This document shows positions 1 through 4,400 of a stretch of DNA of 6,485 bases, one piece after another. The notes under the pieces were generated by a model that worked only from the letters and a program-made list of their open reading frames with translations, did not search any database and was not told the DNA's origin. Position 1 is the stretch's first letter; each line of letters starts with the position of its first letter. The position numbers and the translations under genes are program-made. The stretch is from Fidelibacterota bacterium. GTDB lineage: Bacteria > Marinisomatota > Marinisomatia > Marinisomatales > TCS56. Where the stretch lies: assembly GCA_030634675.1 (NCBI GenBank), contig DAOWAH010000097.1:1-6485 (forward strand). The letters are read 5' to 3'.

Positions 1-54
1 ATAGTACTCATTTGACTATATTTGGTCATACTGCAAACATTTTTTTATTATAAT

Positions 55-93
55 ACGACAAGCCCATTTCTCGTTATGAAACAGGTTTGTCGT
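55..93. repeat. Inverted repeat just 3' of the tRNA-Ser gene
   Basis: Positions 55-64 and 84-93 form a 10-bp stem: seven perfect pairs (ACGACAA/TTGTCGT), one G-T wobble, then two more G-C pairs. A possible inner stem is 67-70 with 78-81. The structure begins four bases beyond the tRNA 3' end on the minus strand. It is not a standard intrinsic terminator for the tRNA transcript, because the bases following it on that strand are A-rich (the T-run at 40-46 lies on the plus strand). As plus-strand RNA the wobble is G-U; as minus-strand RNA it becomes an A-C mismatch. It could be a 3' processing or transcript-end structure. The symmetry is visible; any function is inference. The remaining bases 1-54 are AT-rich and I see no gene in them. 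Confidence 0.5.
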
Positions 94-96
94 CAG

Positions 97-184
97 CGGA
101 GAGGGAGGGATTCGAACCCCCGGAAGACTAGGTCTTCACCGCATTTCGAGTGCGGCGCATTCAGCCAGGCTCTGCCACCTCTCC
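97..184 (-). tRNA. tRNA-Ser, anticodon CGA
   Basis: The minus strand folds into a complete 88-nt class II tRNA. The acceptor stem is GGAGAGG (184-178) with CCTCTCC (104-98). The anticodon stem CCGCA/TGCGG holds the loop CTCGAAA, so the anticodon is CGA (148-146), which reads the serine codon UCG. A long variable arm (GAAGAC paired with GTCTTC around CTA) is the hallmark of serine tRNAs. The T arm has the TTCGAAT loop and one G-T pair in its stem. The discriminator base is G, as is usual for bacterial tRNA-Ser. The following bases read CTG, so the CCA tail is not encoded and must be added by CCA-adding enzyme. The gene lies 115 bases downstream of tadA on the same strand. I see no convincing -35/-10 pair of its own, so it may be read from tadA or from a weak promoter in the gap. 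It is not a known TadA substrate, since position 34 is C. Confidence 0.97.
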
Positions 185-199
185 AAAACAAGTAAACAA

Positions 200-260
200 G
201 ATAAAAGTAATAAGACTATAGCCTGCCCGCCGAAGCTTTAGCGCAGGCGGGATAAAAGTA
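200..260. repeat. GC-rich hairpin element flanked by 10-base direct repeats
   Basis: The core at 221-251 is a GC-rich island in an AT-rich gap between tadA and the tRNA. It can fold in two mutually exclusive registers: GCCTGC (221-226) with GCAGGC (243-248), or CCCGCC (226-231) with GGCGGG (246-251). The loop contains AAGCTT. The direct repeat GATAAAAGTA occurs at 200-209 and again at 251-260, flanking the core like a target-site duplication. The base change from its surroundings suggests a dispersed intergenic repeat or small mobile palindrome. It could also act as a hairpin at the 3' end of the tadA transcript, although the T-rich stretch on the minus strand begins several bases after the stem and is interrupted. 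The symmetry and repeats are visible; the element's nature is inferred and needs other copies to prove it. The rest of the 185-299 gap shows nothing else clear. Confidence 0.5.
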
Positions 261-299
261 GTTTAAGTGTTGTGATTGTTGAGAAATTGCGGATGGATA

Positions 300-755
300 T
301 TACGACTTACGACGGTTCAGGAAAAAGTCCTGAATGATAGCGAGGCAGTGTTTTTCCAGTATGCCTCCTTTAACAGCCGTTATTTGGCCAAAACGGGGAT
401 CGCCGCATAATTGATAGAGTGATCCACAACAGCCTTTTTCTTCGTCATAACAGCCAAATACGACCATTTTCAGCCGGGAATTGATGATCGCCCCGGCACA
501 CATTGGACAGGGCTCCTTAGTTACATAGAGGGTGCAGTCCTTTAAACGCCAGTTAGACAATGTATTAGCGGCGGCGGTAATCGCCAGGATTTCGGCATGG
601 GCGGTGGGGTCCTTGAGGCTTTCGGTTTGATTATTACCGCGACCGATTACCTGCCCATTACGAACGACAATCGCCCCCACAGGCACCTCTCCCCCATCGT
701 AAGCCCGTTGTGCTTCTTTCAGGGCCTGCTGCATCCAGCGTTCGTGAACGACCAT
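300..755 (-). CDS. tadA: tRNA-specific adenosine deaminase TadA
   Basis: This 151-residue protein has the length and layout of bacterial TadA, a zinc enzyme of the cytidine deaminase fold. The family converts adenosine 34 to inosine in the cytoplasm, classically in tRNA-Arg(ACG), allowing one tRNA to read CGU, CGC and CGA. The signature is complete: HAE at residues 53-55, with H53 as zinc ligand and E55 as the catalytic proton shuttle, and PCPMC at 82-86, with C83 and C86 as the other two ligands. The N-terminal W7-M8-x-x-A-L helix, the EVPVGA strand (23-28) and the C-terminal DFFLNRR helix are also typical. Beyond C83 and C86 it has six more cysteines (74, 102, 109, 110, 117, 137), a little cysteine-rich for the family. 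The ATG at 755 is the first start after three tandem in-frame stops. ATG at codon 8 is too late, because it would cut the first helix. No Shine-Dalgarno sequence is visible. The lipoprotein gene ends 12 bases upstream, so co-transcription is likely. Confidence 0.97.
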   Translation of the reverse strand: MVVHERWMQQALKEAQRAYDGGEVPVGAIVVRNGQVIGRGNNQTESLKDPTAHAEILAITAAANTLSNWRLKDCTLYVTKEPCPMCAGAIINSRLKMVVFGCYDEEKGCCGSLYQLCGDPRFGQITAVKGGILEKHCLAIIQDFFLNRRKS

Positions 756-770
756 TTCAGGTTATTATCA
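756..770 (-). other. Triple in-frame stop (TGA TAA TAA) and short tadA leader
   Basis: On the minus strand the lipoprotein gene ends in TGA (770-768), immediately followed in the same frame by TAA (767-765) and TAA (764-762). Six bases (CCTGAA) then separate these stops from the tadA ATG. Because tadA is in the same frame as the lipoprotein gene, readthrough of one stop would fuse the two proteins; three stops in a row prevent this. The leader has no GGAGG-like site, so tadA translation probably relies on reinitiation or on an AT-rich leader, as is common in FCB bacteria. The sequence is read directly; the protective role is inference. Confidence 0.75.
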
Positions 771-1427
771 GGGCAGCGCTAACAGATCGTGTAATTCTTC
801 CAGCTTGGCGGCCATTGCCTGGCGACCAAGGACTGTGGCGGTATCAGCTATAAATGTGGAACTCGTATCCACTTCCAGAACGATAGATTCGATATGACCT
901 AAACTGGTCCCGAAAGCGCCACGGTTAAAATTGGCCGTTGCCAGGCTGAGCCGAACGTCGAGATGATTCAAACCCTCATAATGACTAAATGTCCAGGTAG
1001 CGGTTTCGGCCAATATAACATTGGTTATATCGGTGATTAATGAATCACCAAACAGGATCGCCAATGAATCCTGCCCCGCTGCCTGGTGGGCAAAGGTCAG
1101 GCCGGCCCACAGTTCATACCGGACATTGGCGACGACATCTTTAGGCTGGGTTAATGGTAAACCAGCGGTAAAATGAAAAATGCTGCTGTCCATTTGCACC
1201 AGTTTGCCAGACGTCCAACCCAGACCATTATAGCCATCCTGATAGGTCGAATCAGTTGTGATCGCCTCCTTGAACGCGGTATAACTCTCCGGATAATTTC
1301 CTTGTTCATACTGATCCCAGGCATATTCGGTAAGCTCCAGATTAGAAGCTTCATGGATCTTCCGGCAGCCAGAGAAAAACAGAGCCAAGACTACTAATGT
1401 ACTTATTATTGTCTGTAGATACTTCAT
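768..1427 (-). CDS. Predicted TPR-containing lipoprotein, function unknown
   Basis: This 219-residue protein starts with a lipoprotein-type signal peptide: K2, a hydrophobic core at about 7-18, then F-S-G-C with C21 as the predicted lipidated cysteine. Phe at -3 is less usual than Leu, so the lipobox is slightly atypical. C21 is the only cysteine. After a short linker, residues about 34-68 match the tetratricopeptide pattern (A-W-x-x-Y-x-x-G-N-Y-x-x-S, then A-F-x-x-A). Weaker helical repeats follow at about 69-101 and 102-135. The remainder appears alpha-helical and has no motif I recognise. TPR lipoproteins usually act as protein-binding scaffolds, either in the periplasm or at the outer membrane. 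The ATG overlaps the TGA of the large T9SS protein gene as ATGA, so the two are very likely translationally coupled. This suggests a partner role in assembly, anchoring or export of that protein. The lipoprotein and TPR calls are fairly firm; the partnership is inference. Confidence 0.85.
   Translation of the reverse strand: MKYLQTIISTLVVLALFFSGCRKIHEASNLELTEYAWDQYEQGNYPESYTAFKEAITTDSTYQDGYNGLGWTSGKLVQMDSSIFHFTAGLPLTQPKDVVANVRYELWAGLTFAHQAAGQDSLAILFGDSLITDITNVILAETATWTFSHYEGLNHLDVRLSLATANFNRGAFGTSLGHIESIVLEVDTSSTFIADTATVLGRQAMAAKLEELHDLLALP
1424..1427 (-). promoter_or_regulatory. ATGA stop-start overlap (translational coupling)
   Basis: The large gene's last codons are ATG TTG CTG CGA TGA, and the A of the lipoprotein's ATG is the last base of the CGA codon. 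The resulting four-base ATGA overlap is a classic termination-reinitiation arrangement. No Shine-Dalgarno sequence is seen in the preceding bases, so lipoprotein synthesis probably depends on ribosomes finishing the large gene. Confidence 0.8.
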
Positions 1428-4400
1428 CGCAGCAACATGATTTTTTGCGTTTTAACAAATTGTTTTCCCGCCATCATGCGCACGAAATAAATCCCGGAAG
1501 CGGATGGCACACCACGGGCATTTCGGCTATCCCAACGGATTGCATGACGGCCAATCGTCTGGTACCCATCGAACAGTTCAACCACCTGGCGCCCCAACAG
1601 GTCAAACACTACAATATTCACCTTTTGTAATTGACCATCCAAAAAACCCAGATCGTACTCAATGATCGTAGCCGGATTAAACGGGTTGGGATAATTGGGT
1701 CGCAGAGCCGTTTCTTCCGGTACGAACAGTGTCCGCGGTCCGGTCTTGAAATAACCCATTTTGGCCGACCAGGCGACCAACCGGTCAGTGACAGTCATAG
1801 TGGGTAATTCCCGCCAGAATGCGCCGTCAGTACTGTAATACAGAGCTAATTCATCAGATACACTGATGAATGACAGCAATACCGGTTTTTCAAAGTTCTT
1901 CCCGATAGCACCTAGACGATAGGCGGCTTGTCCAATTTGCTGATACTCAAACAGCGTGGAATCGATCAATAAAACCGGCTGATCCAATGTTACTGTTCCC
2001 ATATCACCGGTAACCAGGAAAAGTCCATCAGGGCTGGACCCAGTCCAGTGTTCTCCGGAACGGGCCAGCACCACTGCTCCAGCGCGGGTAATTGAGGTAT
2101 CACCCACTATTGCCTGAGCATAAGCGGCTACCGTGAAAGTGCCGCTTTCAGTTAAGGTAGTACGACCAATGTAGGTGTATGCGGTCACTGTATCGAGATT
2201 GATTATCGTACCATCAAGGGTGACATCACAATGGATCGTTTTCTCCAACGTATCGTTAACAATAATTTCGAAATGATTGGCAAAAGCGCTATTCTGCACC
2301 ACCGCGATGGATAGATGAGGCCGTGGTACACGGATTATATCAAGTACAAATTGCACCGTGTCGGCGGCATCGGAATCATCAGTGATAATTACCTGAATCA
2401 AGGTTGAGTCAGACCAGAGTGCTTTCGGTGTGAAAACAATCGTATCCCCAAGGTCCGTAGAAATATATTGAGCTTGGCTGATTGTAAGAGAATCCGGATT
2501 AGTCAGGGCGGTAACAGTAAAGGTCAGGGCGGAATCATCCACATCATAGGCAAATTCCCCCAGATCGATTAGCAGTGAATCATTCTCCAGGATATCCTGA
2601 TCTGATATGACCGACAACACCGGCGGATCATTCCGTGATTCCACTACCAGCAGGATTGTATCATTATCAGTGGCAACATCGGGATCGCGAACATAAAAGA
2701 TTATCCGGTGCATTTTCCCAAAATAATTGGTATCGGCCGAGATGGTTGCAATTGTTGAATCATTGGATTTTACTATATCCACCGTTAAGGGAGGATTGGA
2801 AGCCCATTCCGCTGCCAGTGTTTCGTAATCGCTGGAATCGGCAATTACTTGACCGGAATTGATCTTCATCATAGCGATTTGATCGTTATTGGCGTCGTTT
2901 GGCGGATAATTAGATCCCATCTCGGGATACCCGGGATTATTAACCGTATCCAGAATAACGACCCGGTACCAATCCATTTCTGATATCAGATTATCTTCAT
3001 CAGTTACGAATGAATTCAAAAAGACCTGTAGCATTCGCAGAGAATCTTCCACGAGGACCAGACTGGTATCACGAAAATTGGCTATCGGAGCGTCATTCAC
3101 CGGCTGGGCATTTACGATATATTCGAGGGTATCGGAGAAACCCCAACTATCATTTACGTAAACAGTAAAATCATAGATTCCGGTATCCTGCGGCGCCGGT
3201 GTCCAAGTAACCACCCCGGCAGTATCAAGGGCAGCCGGAGTAACAGGTGACCAGCCCGTCCGGTGAGCGGATACCAGTTGGTAGGTAAAGGAATCACTGT
3301 TAATAGTATTCAAATCAATATCACTGACAAGCAAGGTATCGATATATTCCAGATCTTCGTACACAATGGTAGAATCGACTGCCGCAATCAGCGGGGCGGA
3401 ATTGACCCGCTTAAAGGAACTGGTAGTTAAAGTGGTGGCTGATTCATTACCAGACACATCATAAGCGCGCAGCAAAATGCGGTAATTTTGATCATGTGTT
3501 AAAGCCAGAGCAGTATCAATATTCGTACTTAAGCCAACTGAAGTCCAATCCAAGAAATCCGACCAGCCAGGTCCTCCGTCCTGCATAGACCATTCATAAT
3601 ATCCGATCCCCGAAGCAGATTCTGCCGGATCGGTAAATGCTCCCCAGCTTAAACTAATGGAATCCTGTGATACCAATGTATCCGGGCTGGTTCCATTCCA
3701 AACTATATCCGTACCAACAACCGGGGCGACAACATCATAGATTATTTTTTGGCTGCTTACTGCTCCAAGAGTATTGTTATCGGCTCGATCATATTTAATT
3801 GCCCGAGTCAGAATTATATCACCCTGCTCGACTACCGCAGACATGGCGGCATTCAAAACCGACACAACCGTGTCTATATTACTGTAATAATTAAATGTGC
3901 CTGATGAGGTAATACCAGTATATGAAGAATCGACTGCCCAAACCAATGAAGTATCCATTTTAGCCGGGATAGCATAGGTAAGGTAGACTTTCCCATCGAT
4001 ATCATCTAAATCGACGGTGGTCGTAACCTGGACACTGTCATTACTGCCGTTGATCCAGCCGCTTACAACATTACCATTTCTGGAGATCATCGCTCCGGTC
4101 ACAAAGGCAGCTGGCGGTGTATTATCAACCAGGAATGCATTATTATTGTTTTGAATATCGACAGTATTCCCCGCCAGGTCCATTCCATCGATTGTGACTG
4201 TTATATAGCCGTGATTCTGTATGCTATCGGGTAATGCAGTAATTAAATATACCCAAGTACTGTCACCATCAGTTCTCGATTCATAGTCCAGTCCCTCGAT
4301 CGAATCATCGGTGGAATCAGCGTATTGTATATTAAGTAGCGGCGCATCGGTATTGATGCGCATCTGATCATCAAATCTGGCGGTGATTCTAACACTATCT

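Noticed and set aside
47..54. Perfect TATAAT on both strands (ATTATAAT palindrome) as a promoter -10
   Set aside because: No acceptable -35 lies at 16-18 bases on either strand. A plus-strand promoter would transcribe antisense into the tRNA with no gene to serve.
97..184. tRNA-Ser as an integration site for a mobile element
   Set aside because: No integrase gene and no second copy of the tRNA 3' end are visible in the window.
215..220. TATAGT on the minus strand as a -10 for tRNA-Ser
   Set aside because: The distance to the tRNA is suitable, but the bases 17 upstream (CGCTAA-like, inside the hairpin element) do not resemble a -35, so support is too weak to annotate.
1173..1630. Plus-strand open frames of 74 and 77 codons over the lipoprotein gene and the sorting tail
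   Set aside because: They are antisense to genes with clear signal-peptide, TPR and T9SS motifs and show no domain of their own.
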